Shown here piece after piece: positions 35,839 to 46,389 of a stretch of 64,000 nt of DNA; position 1 is the stretch's first letter; the number at the start of each line of letters is the position of its first letter. The stretch is from the NCBI GenBank assembly GCA_023548195.1, contig JAJHZJ010000121.1, forward strand, positions 1,488,220 to 1,552,219, in the 5' to 3' direction. This stretch comes from Bettongia penicillata ogilbyi (lineage: Eukaryota > Chordata > Mammalia > Diprotodontia > Potoroidae). The notes under the pieces are model-generated. The model saw only the letters and a program-made list of their open reading frames with translations. It was not told the DNA's origin and did no database searches. The position numbers were made by a program, and so were the translations under genes.

Positions 35839-36304
35839 TAAAAAATAAATAAATGTGAAAAAATAAAATAAAAAGCATGAGAATTCCAAATCCCTTCACT
35901 TTAACTTTACTTTATCAAATTTACCTAAGATTGGTCAGGGGACAGAATATTCAGATCACAAATCCATGCTGATTCTGTAATAAGTGATCATCAGCAACAT
36001 TTGATTTGATGGAGAGGGCAAAATCAGATGATTTTTTTAAGTTCCGTTCTGTGTTGCCCAGACCTGCATTTTTCAAAACCACATGCCTAGTTGGCTCACA
36101 CTGGTGTTTGTGTTTGGTGGTTTTCACAAAAATGCCAAAGACTGAATAGAGTTGTTGCCATTTAAAAACAGTTCCAAAAATGTTGCCAAGATATAGTTAT
36201 TTTGTCCTGAATTGTTTGGAAAATGCTTTTTTCTTTTCGGTCTGAACATGTCTGTGATTTCACTTATGTAGGGAGATTCCCATGAACAATATCTCTTTCT
36301 GAAT

Positions 36305-36440
36305 GCAATTCTGCAACTTTTAGGCAGCTGAGAGACTTAGGGACTTGCCTAGGGTTCTTAGATGTTAAAGGACTCACCCATGGTCACCCAGCCAGTCTGA
36401 AATTACTCAGAGAAGACCAGGTCTTTGGGTGCCATGCCTC
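36305..36440 (-). repeat. MIR-type fragment, antisense
   Basis: 'Gggacttgcctagggttc' and 'catggtcacccagccagtctgaaat' are MIR-type, in reverse orientation and diverged. Confidence 0.5.
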
Positions 36441-37029
36441 TCTTCTTTGCCATAGATAAGTGGAAAATACAGAAGCAATATGAAGTAACATTTTATTTCC
36501 ATGATATGACTATCTTGCCTATGAACATCAATATAGCTAATTGAAAGGAAGTTTAATACTATCATTTTATCTTTTCTTCTCCTTTTTCTTGGGGGAGGGG
36601 ATTGGCGAAAGGCTGGAAAAGTATATAGTGAGTGATGAGGATAATTTCACTATAAAATGTTACTAATTTAGATCTAATAAGGAAGAAAGCCAGCATGATT
36701 TCGTAAAGTAAAGATTATAGAATCAGTGGATTAGAAGACTATTTTAAAGGAAAATCATTTTTATTACTTCCAGTCATATAAAGTAAAAACTAATCACTAG
36801 CAGAATATTACTGGGTAGAGAGATCTTGCCAAGTTTGTTTTAATGAATAGGTAAGATTAATTTATAATTACAGTAAAACCCTGTTACATAAAAAATAATT
36901 GTGTTAGTATTTAAACAGTTTATAATTTAGGGTACTTCTTTTAAATGTATGTGAATGTGGTCTTTTTGCGCTATTAATTTGAGAGTAAACTCAACTCAGT
37001 GTGGAGTGGAAAGGTAAATTTCATCCCAG

Positions 37030-37200
37030 TCCATATCAAACCGGACTAGCGACTTCTCCCAGAATTTGGCATTCCACTGCCCCTTCATTCCATAAGTATT
37101 CCCCATGCCTAGAATGCCCTCTTTCTTCATATGTACCTATCAGAATCCTCATAATCCTTCAAGGCTCAGTCTTCTTCCATGATTCCTTTAGTTGATAGTG
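37030..37200 (+). repeat. L2 3' portion
   Basis: 'Ccccatgcctagaatgccctctttcttcatatg..aatccttcaaggctcagtcttcttccatgattcc' matches the region upstream of the L2 terminus. Confidence 0.7.
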
Positions 37201-37264
37201 AATAAATAAAGGCTTCAATAAAGCCACAAAAGAATAAATAAAGGCTTCAATAAAGCCACAAAAG
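37201..37264 (+). repeat. Perfect 32-bp tandem duplication
   Basis: Two identical 32-bp units abut (37201-37232 and 37233-37264), each containing AATAAATAAA and the short stem GGCTTCAATAAAGCC. Confidence 0.95.
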
Positions 37265-37429
37265 AACTTATACAAAAGAAACAGCGAGGACCTTACATTT
37301 TGTCAGGGAAAACCTTGTAAGTACATAGGGTTTTCGGTTGTTGTTTTCATCTGTAAGTGAGAAATTCCCATTATTCATGCAGATTGGAAAGTTTTCTTCG
37401 ACTTATACTTTTATTGAGTGAGTTACCTG

Positions 37430-37720
37430 GAGGATTAAGTGGTTACGTGATTGGCCCAGGATCACAATAGTCTGTCTATAAGAGAGGAGAAGAATCCAGT
37501 TCTAGCTGACCTAAGCTGAGTTCTCTACCTGCTCCACTGCCCCTTGACACATATAAGTATCTTCTTCAAAACACCCTATATTTGCTTATCTGTGAAGATG
37601 ATCTGTGCCTCCAGGGAGAATGAGAGTTCCTTGAAATTAGGGACTGTGTAATTTTGTCTTTGTATCTCTAGTCCTTAGCATAGTGCTTTGCCAATAGTAC
37701 ATGCTGAACGGATGTTTGTT
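37430..37720 (+). repeat. MIR fragment (-) followed by L2-like tail (+)
   Basis: 37430-37545 carries 'gtgattggcccaggatcacaatag..ctacctgctccactgcccc', a reversed SINE/MIR end. 37610-37715 carries 'gagagttccttgaaattagggactgtg..tttgtatctctagtccttagcatagtgc', an L2-like terminus. Confidence 0.6.
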
Positions 37721-38237
37721 GTAATTGATGTACACAAAATGCACATTAGTGGAATCCACATTGATTCATGTTGGTAAAGAGGAGAAAGTGATGAATGTAC
37801 TTTTTAGAAGTAAATTGAATCAATTTTCAATAATTTCCCCCTCATTTAAAACTTGTCCTTCACATTTGAAAGGTGTCACATTGGAATACTTTTTGTTTAT
37901 TTGAAAGACCAGAGGAGACATACACACTTCACAGAGCTCACAGCCAGGACTGATGTTTTCTGAATTGTTAGCAAAAGATGCAAATGAAAAGAGAAAAATT
38001 CCTAGTCTGCTCTTAGTCACTTGTTGAGTTGTGGCTAGGTTTTGATTTTCAGGATCATTCTTAGCTTATTCTGTTCCATGAAAATAGCAGACCATGCAGA
38101 TCTTGTTCTGGAAAATTAAGTAGCAGATGGTCCAAAATACACTGAAAAAAATATTTTGAATTTCAACAGATTTGAGCAATCTTAAAATGTTTGTAATCAT
38201 CCATTAGGAGCTAATGTCTCAATCTGCTTTTTTGTAG

Positions 38238-38280
38238 GTATGGTTGGATCTTTTAAAACCCATTGTGAAACAGATCAGAA
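38238..38280 (+). CDS. FARP1: FARP1 coding exon B (FERM lobe F1), phase 0/1
   Basis: A small 43-base exon encoding VWLDLLKPIVKQIR plus the first base of the next Arg codon. It continues the F1 lobe directly after exon A (KKIT then VWLD), as in FARP1 of other vertebrates. A TTTTTTTGTAG acceptor precedes it and a consensus GTAAGT donor follows. It is too short to be found as a stand-alone open frame. The call rests on matching phase with both neighbouring exons and on the recognised protein sequence. Confidence 0.96.
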
Positions 38281-40104
38281 GTAAGTATATTTATCTATTT
38301 TGCAGTGCTGGTAAATGCTGAATTAGAAGTAGCTTTCTTCTTACATGGTTAAACATAGAGTCTTAAGATGATTTTTTTTCTGGTCTCTTTGGTTGTCTTT
38401 CATCATCCAGCATGCTATGATCTTTGAAAATTATACTGTTTTAAATGTAACAAGTTGGCAATCAGAATCTGATTTTGCAAACCAAAAATATCTTTGATTA
38501 GTAACTAGCACATATCATTAAACCGAAGAGTAATTTGGTCTGTCACTCTCTCACACACACACACACACGTACATGCACACATACACATGAATTTATTACT
38601 GGCATCTTGGAGGAGGAGAAAGTAAAGAAATTACTCATGAAACACATTCTAGCTCTCATTTCCTATTGCCACCTCTAAATCTCACCTTTTTAAAAAGCCT
38701 ATAAAATCAAGGTGTGAAGAGTTAAATTCATGTTTTCTTAATATAAAGTGTATAAGTCCATGGTGTGATTTTTTTTTTAATTGAAGCAACTCTCTGAGAG
38801 GAGGTCTATCTTCGTATTCTCCTCTGAATATGAATTTTGTATTCAACTTTTCAAAAGTTAATTGAAGAAACTATGAATGTAGAAAATGAAATATGCTTAT
38901 TCACTCATTTAGTTAGGAATTACTGGGATTGTTGAGCAATTCCCTTATTTCGCATGGGAATGTATAAAAGAGAACACACATTGATCTTTGTCCTAAGGAT
39001 GTTTACAATCTAGAAGTATTATAATCAAAACATTACATTTTCATATGAAATAAAGATGGTTACTTTTTTAGTGTTTTAAAGGTGCCTATTTAATGAGCCC
39101 ACGTGAAATTCAGGATAGTAAAATCTCCACAATATACTTTCATTTCAGAAGTGATTTGCCCTTACTAGATGCATTGTAGTAACTCTTCTGAGGAATATTT
39201 GCTTTTTTTCCCTCTGTTTCATATGCTTTGATTTGACCCCGCAGAGGGGTCATCTTATGGTTAGCATTAGCATCTACCTACCTTTGGTATTTCCTAAGCA
39301 TCTGAGGAAGGAGACTGGTCATGAGTTAGCTCCCATGGAAATCATTAAGGGGAGTTAGATTATTATAGCCTATATTAACTGTATGATATAGCGACTGAGA
39401 TAGGAAGAAATGTTCTGTGATCACTTTCATAAGCCTACTTTCTTCTCTGCTGTCTATTCAACTTTTGATGAATTTATGACTGCTACAGTATTTAATTTTT
39501 GTATTTAGAGTCTCTTGTTTTTTAACTTTTCTGAAAATGTTTTACCCTTGTTTATTATATCTATGTCTAAAATTCCATATGTGATCACAGAAAATTAGAA
39601 TCTAATGCCATACTTCTTGTGTCAGAAGAAAGCAGGACTAAATCTTTCCCATTTCTGTTTCCCTTAGAAAATTTATGTGAAGATTTTATTTACTGATAAA
39701 TATTTTGATATGGGAATTCAGTCCCAACATTTAAAATCTTGGAACTGATGATACACTTCATTTGGTTTACACAACAAAACCCTAAACTGACCTGCTTTAC
39801 ACAATGCATCCATTTACTCTTTTATGGCATAATTCAGAAAATAAAAATGTCTTATGTTTACATCTTAACAGCATGACCTTTTAACATACTTGACTGAATA
39901 TTAAATCTTTTTAAAATAAATTTTTATAAATCAAGTTTATTTCAGTTTTCATTTTATGTTCTTAACTTTTTTATTTAAAACTACTGTTTATTATGGAACT
40001 GGCAATCAGTAAATCATTTCTAGGACATTTTGGAAGCTCTCCTCACTTAAAATCAAGACTCCATATAGAGAACCTCAAGGTGACTTCTTTTCCATTTCTC
40101 TTAG
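38281..40104 (+). other. FARP1: FARP1 intron B-C
   Basis: A 1.8 kb intron. Apart from a short (CA)n run at 38551-38568, I recognise no repeat family. The 7-bp perfect inverted pair TGACCCC/GGGGTCA at 39234-39252 is described under findings. Confidence 0.85.
38551..38568 (+). repeat. (CA)n microsatellite
   Basis: Nine CA units followed by degenerate CA-rich sequence to about 38587, some 270 bases after exon B. Confidence 0.85.
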
Positions 40105-40183
40105 GGCCAAAGCATGTTGTTGTTAAATTTGTGGTGAAATTCTTTCCACCAGACCATGCTCAACTTCAAGAAGAACTTACAAG
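40105..40183 (+). CDS. FARP1: FARP1 coding exon C (F1/F2 junction), phase 1/2
   Basis: A 79-base exon. With the last base of exon B it completes an Arg codon, then encodes PKHVVVKFVVKFFPPDH, an Ala-Gln pair and LQEELT, ending two bases into another Arg codon. This is the last strand of FERM lobe F1 (VVVKFVVKFFPP) and the start of the helical, acyl-CoA-binding-protein-like F2 lobe. The acceptor is CTCTTAG and the donor is GTTAGT, a mild departure from GTAAGT. Compared with my memory of human FARP1 there is one substitution (Thr to Ala after PPDH). Confidence 0.96.
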
Positions 40184-40504
40184 GTTAGTATTTAATTTAT
40201 TCTCTTCGTGGCAATTGTATAGTTTTTATGGTATTTACTTGACCAACATTTGTTCTCATCTTTAACCCACAATTTACATTTGAGAAATTTGCTCTTTTTT
40301 ACCTGGTCTGCTTCCTGTAAAAACAATTTTAAGTGAATTAAATGTGATTAAGCCTGGGATGTTTTATGTTTGCTTCTTTCTTAGATATTTTTCATTATTG
40401 TTCTTAGGCAATTATTGTTATTAGAACGATTCCAGTCATTCATTTCTAAGTCCCAGTGTAATCTCATTATCAATATAGTCTTAACATGTATTAATGAGAA
40501 TCAG

Positions 40505-40665
40505 GGTGGGTAGAGTGAATACAGAGCTTGCCCCTGGAGTTCAGAAAGATCTAAGTCTCACCCCTGATATATACTGGCTGTGTGATGATAGGAAGGTCAT
40601 TTACCCTCCCAGTTCTGCAGGCAACTCTTTGAGACCATCAAGTTGCAGAGCAGGATATAGATTAT
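40505..40665 (+). repeat. Marsupial SINE/MIR fragment, sense
   Basis: 'Ctggagttcagaaagatctaagtctcacccctgatatatactggctgtgtgatgataggaaggtcatttaccctcccagttctgcaggcaactct' follows the core order of a tRNA-type SINE. Confidence 0.7.
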
Positions 40666-41044
40666 TGGTAGAAGTTTTTCAATGGGAAATCCCTATATTG
40701 ATGAATACACAAGTCTGGTTTTTTAAAACTGTCATTCTGCTTCAAAGCTTTAGAGTATCTGTCATTTTATCTATCTATATATATATATCCTACTTCTAGT
40801 AGTACAGATCCTTTCCCATACATGAATGTCCTCTTATCCTGTACTACTCTAATCTGTTATCTTTTATAGGAACCACCTACAATACCTATTGATGTCTTGA
40901 GAGAGCGTATGCTCCCTTCTCTAGAGATGTGTGGGTATTGTCTTAAATATCAATATTCTCAATAATTTGTTTTTTCACTTATTAAAAAAGAGTAGGAACA
41001 TTTGACCCATGAATTTCTCAGAATGTGTGAGCATGAAGCTGGCT

Positions 41045-41140
41045 GATTAGGAGAATGTAAGCTGCTTTAGGACCAGGGCCATGTTTTATGTGTTTCTTTC
41101 TAATAGCACTTACATAATCAATGAATATTTGTTGATGAAT
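41045..41140 (+). repeat. L2-like tail, diverged
   Basis: 'Gaatgtaagctgctttaggaccagggccatgttttatgtgtttctttctaatagcacttacataatcaatgaatatttgttgatgaatg'. Confidence 0.55.
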
Positions 41141-41324
41141 GAAAAACATAGTGGGGATAGTGCTTTTTAATTTTTTCTCAAGTGATTATCTGATTCACTA
41201 TTATCAGCTTATGACTAAAGAAGGTAACCATTAATGGACCCAAATCCTTGGCTTAAAACTCTTGATTTCACGTCAATCTTCTGAGGACTTTTTTGATTTT
41301 TGACAAAGCTCCAATTTAGATGAG

Positions 41325-41560
41325 AGGTAGTAAAATTTAGTGAATACTATGGTGGATAATCACTTAGGAAGACCTGAGTTCAAATCTCATCTCAGAAACT
41401 AATTGGTTGTGTGAACATCACCTTATCTCTCTGAGCCTCTATCTTTTTGTTTTTAAAACTAGAAGAATATTATCAATGAATGTTTTGTGGTAAGTGAAAT
41501 TATGTATGTCAAGAGCTTTGCAAAAACTTTAATGTGCTATATAACTGGTAGTGTTTTTTA
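41325..41560 (+). repeat. MIR/SINE fragment, sense
   Basis: 'Gaagacctgagttcaaatctcatctcagaaactaattggttgtgtgaacatcaccttatctct' followed by 'caagagctttgcaaaaactttaatgtgctatata'. Confidence 0.75.
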
Positions 41561-41714
41561 AAATTATTATTATTTTGGGGGATAATTACCCTTTTAACAA
41601 GCCTCAGCTCATTCATTTTGAAGGAAAGTTTCCTACCAATTCCTACTGACAACTTAGTACACTTCACTGTCTTTGGTGATGATATATGATTGTGATAAAT
41701 AGTCAACTGCTATA

Positions 41715-41880
41715 GTCATATGTAAGAGTTAGTCAGTAAGCATTTACTAATCACTTATTGCATATCAGGCACTATGCTAAGCTCCAAAGATACAAAGAAA
41801 GATAAAAAACAATCCATATGTTCAAGGAGCTTACACTGTAATGGAGGAGAATATGTGTAAATAACTTTGTATATATTTAT
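41715..41880 (+). repeat. Old L2/MIR-class fragment
   Basis: 'Agcatttactaatcacttattgcatatcaggcactatgctaagctccaaagatacaaagaaagataaaaaac..ttcaaggagcttacactgtaatggaggag'. A similar phrase lies at 43310-43430. Confidence 0.6.
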
Positions 41881-42734
41881 ATATGACATACAGAGTAGAC
41901 AGTAGGTAGTGTCACAAATGAGTGAAAAAGTATTTTCTTATATTTGTTTGATTTACCTGTTCAGTGAACCTCCTTTATTTTTCATTATGTCCCGTGGTTC
42001 AGTTTATGAGGTTTGGAAGGAAATTTATGTTGCATCCCTTACTCTGTTCTTTTTGGTCACTTTTGAGCACTCTTTTTTTTTGGGAAAGGAGAGGGGAAGA
42101 ATCCAGTTCAGTTGAATGGCTTTTTTTTTTTTTATAATTTTTCTGCTATTGAGTTTCTTGATTTAAACAATCTCGTATACCTTACTGTCATCAAACCAAA
42201 CCTGCGTGAGTACTGTGCCAGTTTCTCTATCGGAACAGAGAAGCATCTGCATTTCTATATTCTTAGCTGAAGGTATTAAGTTTGCTCTCTTCCAGCTATC
42301 ACTGTGGCCATTAAAAAAAATTTCCCATGAGAAAATTCCTCTAGTACAGTGTGAAACAAAACTCATCTAAAATTTCTGATCTATTAAAATCTGATGACAG
42401 CAACCAACTGGTGTTATAAGGTAAATAACATCTGCTCAGTCTCTTGAAATGTTCTGAGAGTCAGTCGGAGCTGCCACACTGCCAGATTCCCACATCAGCA
42501 AAATCAGACTATAAAGCAATTAAGACATAACCTAATTTCTCATTATGAGGGGTTCATGATGCTTTCAGTGTCTCAGAGTATGGACTACATTATAACTAAG
42601 GAGGTATTGAAGTTGCGCTGAATATGAACTCTTCTAATTGTGCCACTAATCTAAAAGGGAAAACAGAAAAAATACACATATAAAATTTTTTTACTTTTAG
42701 AAGCTCATTTTTTCCCTCATTATGGAACTCTGAG

Positions 42735-42973
42735 TCATTTATTCTCTGTTGACCAGCCTTGGCATATTTCTGTGTGCAAAGTATCTTTTCTTTCTGTCAC
42801 AGGGAGCATATTTTCCCTAAAAACAGTCACTGATCCCTTCTCCAGCTGGCTATGAATTTCCTTGTGAATGGGAGGGATACTATTTGAAGTGACTGCTGCA
42901 GCTTGCTGACAGATTGGAGCATCAAGTGTTTGCTGTTGTTTCTTCTGACTAGCAGAGGAGTTAGGAATTTCTT
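42735..42973 (-). other. Unexplained open frame behind a splice-acceptor-like site (antisense)
   Basis: On the - strand a T-rich run followed by GTGTGTTTCACAG ends at 42974. The sequence after it stays open for 78 full codons to TGA at 42735-42737. The predicted product begins EIPNSSASQKKQQQTLDA and includes HKEIHSQLEKGSVTVF; it is hydrophilic, with no membrane segment, and I recognise no domain. No repeat family is evident. AATAAA overlaps the stop. It could be a terminal exon of an antisense transcript, a relic, or chance. Confidence 0.25.
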
Positions 42974-43304
42974 CTGTGAAACACACATACCAAAAAAAAA
43001 AAAAAGAGACAGAAATTAGATAAGGATTCCCAAGAGAAGATAATTAAAATAGAAATGTAAAAAGGAAAGCATCAAAATCAGTGTTACTATAACTGTTAGA
43101 TTCCCTCTTTCCTACTCAGATTAGGTAGAAAAGGCAATTCTGAGCTATTTTCACGAACCAAACCTGCCATTTAAGGTTTAATTCTTCTGTAATGACATTA
43201 TCATTGTGTTTTCGGGGTAATTTTGACAAACTTCTGAATATGATATTGTACAAACCAACAAAAATAACCCTCAGTACTTAGTTCTGATTGTGTCAGAATC
43301 AGTT

Positions 43305-43430
43305 AGCAAATGTTTATTCAATACTTACATCCTAAGCACTAGGAATACAGCTGGGAGATAGTCTCTGTTCTCAAGGAACTTTATGTTCTATTGGGAGGAG
43401 ATAAGTGAGTGTAAGGATATATTCAAAATA
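43305..43430 (+). repeat. Old L2/MIR-class fragment
   Basis: 'Gcaaatgtttattcaatacttacatcctaagcactaggaatacagctgggagatagtctctgttctcaaggaactttatg' is related to 41715-41860. Confidence 0.55.
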
Positions 43431-43679
43431 AATATAAAATGTTGGTTAAGGGAAGACAGATCAACAACTAGATGAATAAGGAAAGGAAAACTTTCAATCC
43501 AAAGTCCTGAGGATTTTGTTTTTTCTTTAGTATCAAAAATCCTTCAAGTTACGTGGGAAATAATAATGATCTCCTTGAGGAACCTTTAGAACCATTGGTT
43601 TCATTAGGAAGAATACTTTTACCTGCAATCAAAGTTCTGTAAAAAAGATCAGAGCAGGAGAAATACCTGCCAATGCCCC

Positions 43680-43890
43680 AGACAATAGGGGTCTCCAGGC
43701 AGCCTACCACAGCCCTGTGGTATTCCCCAGTTTGGTCACTCCATTGCCTTCACTGGCCAGAATACTCCACTTGTGGTAGAGCATTCCAAGTTCCTGTTGG
43801 TCTGATCAGCCATAGTCAGATACACTGTGACTTGAATCTAACATAGTGATGTCACTTGGTCCTCTTTGAAAATGAAGGACATCAACCAGC
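43680..43890 (-). mobile_element. Marsupial SINE, reverse copy of the 22.4-kb type
   Basis: 'Ctccacttgtggtagagcattccaagttcctgttggtctgatcagccatag..atagtgatgtcacttggtcctctttgaaaatgaaggac' is the reverse complement of the family at 22420-22560. Confidence 0.75.
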
Positions 43891-45364
43891 CACCTATTTA
43901 TACCCAGACCCTATAGACATCCAAGTCTTAGTCCTATGTCAGACTCAAAACCTTGTAGAGAAGGGAACTTACAAGTTTTGATATGTACTTGTGGAGAACA
44001 CTATACAACCTAGAAATTAGTGATTATTATTTCATGTTGAGCAAGAATATTACAGTGTCTTAAACCAAACAAGAAGAGTCATCAGAAAGTTGGGCTGGAG
44101 AAGAGTACGGAGAAGGAATGGAAATTGTTTGCTTTAGTCTTGAAAAAGGCACCTAGTCCTCCAAAAAGGTATGCGTTCAAACCCAGATAGCACTTAGAGC
44201 TCACGTAATGACTATTTCCAAAGATCAGCAAAGCCTATGATTCTCCCCATGGATCTTTTCCTGATTACTTATTTATAAAAACATAAGGAGTATGTTTTTG
44301 GAATAGTAATGCTATAGTATTTGAAATTTCAGTACAATAAGGTCCTCTGCTTTTTATTTGGAAAAAAAACTGAATTTCAACATCAAAATGGTAGTGTCTT
44401 TTTTTTAAATAAATGAAGTAATCATTATCTAAAAAAGAGATTATACCATATTGTATACTTCTTTCTTCCCTTTTGTATCTCTGAACTATAGAAATAGCAC
44501 TATATGCAGTACTCAATTTATTTTATTCATATCCTATTTTTTCTCTTTCTCCTTCCTTTCTTAATAGATAGAACCTTGGGCTATGTGTGTATGTCTCTGT
44601 AAAATGTTGTTGCTTGGGGAAATTTTAAGAACTACGCTTGAATCTTAAATTTCGATCTCAAAGGTCTTGGGGCACACTTAATAGTGGGTGTTACAAGGTA
44701 TTATTTCAAGTTTTTATCCGACATTATTGAAGGAACAAATCATGGGGAAGAAGCTCATCTTCTTTACCACTGCAGGTAGCCACCAGTGATGACTAGATAG
44801 GCATTATGGCAGATGGGTATCAGAGCCCTAAAAGTGACAGCATGGTCCTCAGTGCTATCATCTAAGGGAAGCATTTCTTGTGGAGAGAAGGTCAGTCATC
44901 CCTACGAGCTTCTAAACAACTGCCACTCACAGGGGCAGGTAAGACAGTCTAACTGAAGCAATAGGACACCCTGAAGGAGAGACAGGAGGCAATACGTACC
45001 AGGTGAGTGAAGTCACCACCACAACGTTGACCACCATCTTCTCTCAGTTGTCAATGGAGACAGACTCAGGAACCTTGGGAATAGCCATGCTTCTATCACA
45101 TTCTCTTTAACCCTCATCCTGGGAAACAAGACCTGTGAAGATGCAGCCTGGTAACCGTTCCTGTAGGTATAAGAGCTGCAGCTACTGGAGACTCAAAAAA
45201 TAAAGTCATTGCCACCAAAGCCCTTAAAACTGTCAAGTCATTCAACATCAGAAATTGATTTTTATAAATAGAAATTGCATTAGAGAAGAGACCTAGAACT
45301 TCTAACACCTCATAACCTTTCCATCTGATTTGAGCTGAAAGCTTCCATACATACTGTCTCCCCA

Positions 45365-45591
45365 TTAGAATGGGAGCTTTTGGAGAACAGGCACAGTCTG
45401 ACATTTCTGTTTGCATCCCCAGATGTACATAGAAAGTCCTTGATAAATGCTTATTCCTTCCTTCCTCCCATCCTTCTTTCCTTTCATCCTTCCTTCCTCC
45501 CTCCCTTCTTCCCTTCCATCCTTCTTTCCATCCTTCCTTCCATTCTTCCTTCCTTTCTTCCTTCCTTCCTTTCTTCCTTCTTTCCTTTCTT
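45365..45591 (+). repeat. L2-like tail extended by an interrupted (TTCC)n microsatellite
   Basis: The L2-type terminus ('gggagcttttggagaacaggcacagtctg..cttgataaatgcttat') ends near 45452 and runs into about 140 bp of TTCC/TTCTTTCC units. Long open frames on both strands here (Phe/Leu/Pro/Ser on +, Lys/Glu/Gly/Arg on -) are microsatellite artefacts. Confidence 0.9.
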
Positions 45592-45749
45592 GTTATAATT
45601 TCTATTACCATTTTCTAAGCTATATGGGGAATAATCCTATAGAAGGTGACTATACTGCTTAGGACTATAACTTTCAAAATCTAACACAATTACTTCTCAT
45701 TTTTAAAACATTTATTATGTTGCTAACTCAATATATTTTTTCTCAAGGA

Positions 45750-46035
45750 AATATGGGGTAGTACTGGACCTGACTCTGTCATTTGCCAATTATGTGACTT
45801 TGTGCAAATTATTTCATTTCTTAGAGTCTCTGTTTCCTGGTCTTTAAAATAATATTTGTACAAGATTATCAGGATCAAATGAGATGGAGTATAATTCTGT
45901 ATCATGGCTCTTCAACTGGAAGGGACTTGAGAGGCCATCTAATCCAACCCCTCATTTTATAGATAGGAAAACTGAGATCTAAGGAGATTAAATGGTTTTC
46001 CTAAGGTCACACAGGTGGTAAGCGTTAGAGGAAGA
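45750..46035 (+). repeat. Two adjacent old SINE/MIR-type fragments
   Basis: 45750-45900: 'gtactggacctgactctgtcatttgccaattatgtgactttgtgcaaattatttcatttctt'. 45905-46035: 'aactggaagggacttgagaggccatctaatccaacccctcattttatagataggaaaactgag..aaggtcacacaggtggtaag'. Both are diverged. Confidence 0.65.
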
Positions 46036-46291
46036 ATAGAGGCACATAAATATAAACTTTTATTTTCAGATGAGATATATATTTATGTTGTCATTTACTC
46101 ACATATGGAATCTCATAATGAATATCAAGTCTAAATTGTTCTTTGTTTTGGGTTTGTCCTGTAAACTTGGATTTTTTCAGTTTTTCCTTGGTTTCTAACT
46201 GTGCTGAGGACTTGTTTCCAAGGGAGAGTCTAATCTTAGCGTCTCTTTTCCTGGACTTGGCTGATTCCTGTGTTCTCTTCTGTGTTTACAG

Positions 46292-46389
46292 GTACCTGTT
46301 TGCTCTGCAGGTGAAGCAGGACTTGGCTCAGGGCAGGCTAACATGTAATGAAACCAGCGCTGCACTCTTGATCTCACACATTGTACAAT
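46292..46389 (+). CDS. FARP1: FARP1 coding exon D (FERM lobe F2), phase 2/1
   Basis: A 98-base exon. It completes the Arg codon begun by exon C and encodes YLFALQVKQDLAQGRLTC followed by NETSAALLISHIVQ, ending one base into a Ser codon. These are the amphipathic helices of the FERM F2 lobe. The run LFALQVKQDL..GRLTC is characteristic of FARP-type FERM domains. The acceptor is TGTTTACAG and the donor is GTAAGT. One substitution against human FARP1 from memory is Asp to Glu in CN(D/E)TSAA. The spelling QVKQDLAQGRL separates it from FARP2. Confidence 0.97.

Larger units (their letters stand above)
33842..38237 (+). other. FARP1: FARP1 intron A-B
   Basis: A 4.4 kb intron with GT..AG ends. It contains a foldback pair of one dispersed repeat (35.4-35.84 kb), an MIR-type fragment near 36.3 kb, L2-like tails near 37.0-37.2 and 37.6-37.7 kb, and a 32-bp tandem duplication at 37.2 kb. 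I recognise nothing in 33.9-35.3 kb apart from AT-rich DNA and a possible LINE/SINE tail with AATAAA-like sequence near 34.83-34.92 kb. Confidence 0.9.
40184..46291 (+). other. FARP1: FARP1 intron C-D
   Basis: A 6.1 kb intron with MIR/SINE fragments (40.5, 41.3, 41.7, 43.3, 45.75 and 45.9 kb), a marsupial SINE at 43.68-43.89 kb, an L2-like tail and an interrupted (TTCC)n microsatellite at 45.45-45.59 kb. An unexplained - strand open frame lies at 42.74-42.97 kb. I could not classify 44.6-45.25 kb. Confidence 0.85.

Noticed and set aside
44600..45250. Possible processed pseudogene (text such as 'ggagactcaaaaaataaagtcattgcc')
   Set aside because: No continuous protein homology could be recognised in any frame and no poly-A tail or target duplication was seen. 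A translated search against vertebrate proteins would decide.
45114..45611. 165-codon and overlapping open frames on both strands
   Set aside because: They depend on the (TTCC)n microsatellite, which lacks stops in most frames; the peptides are low-complexity repeats.
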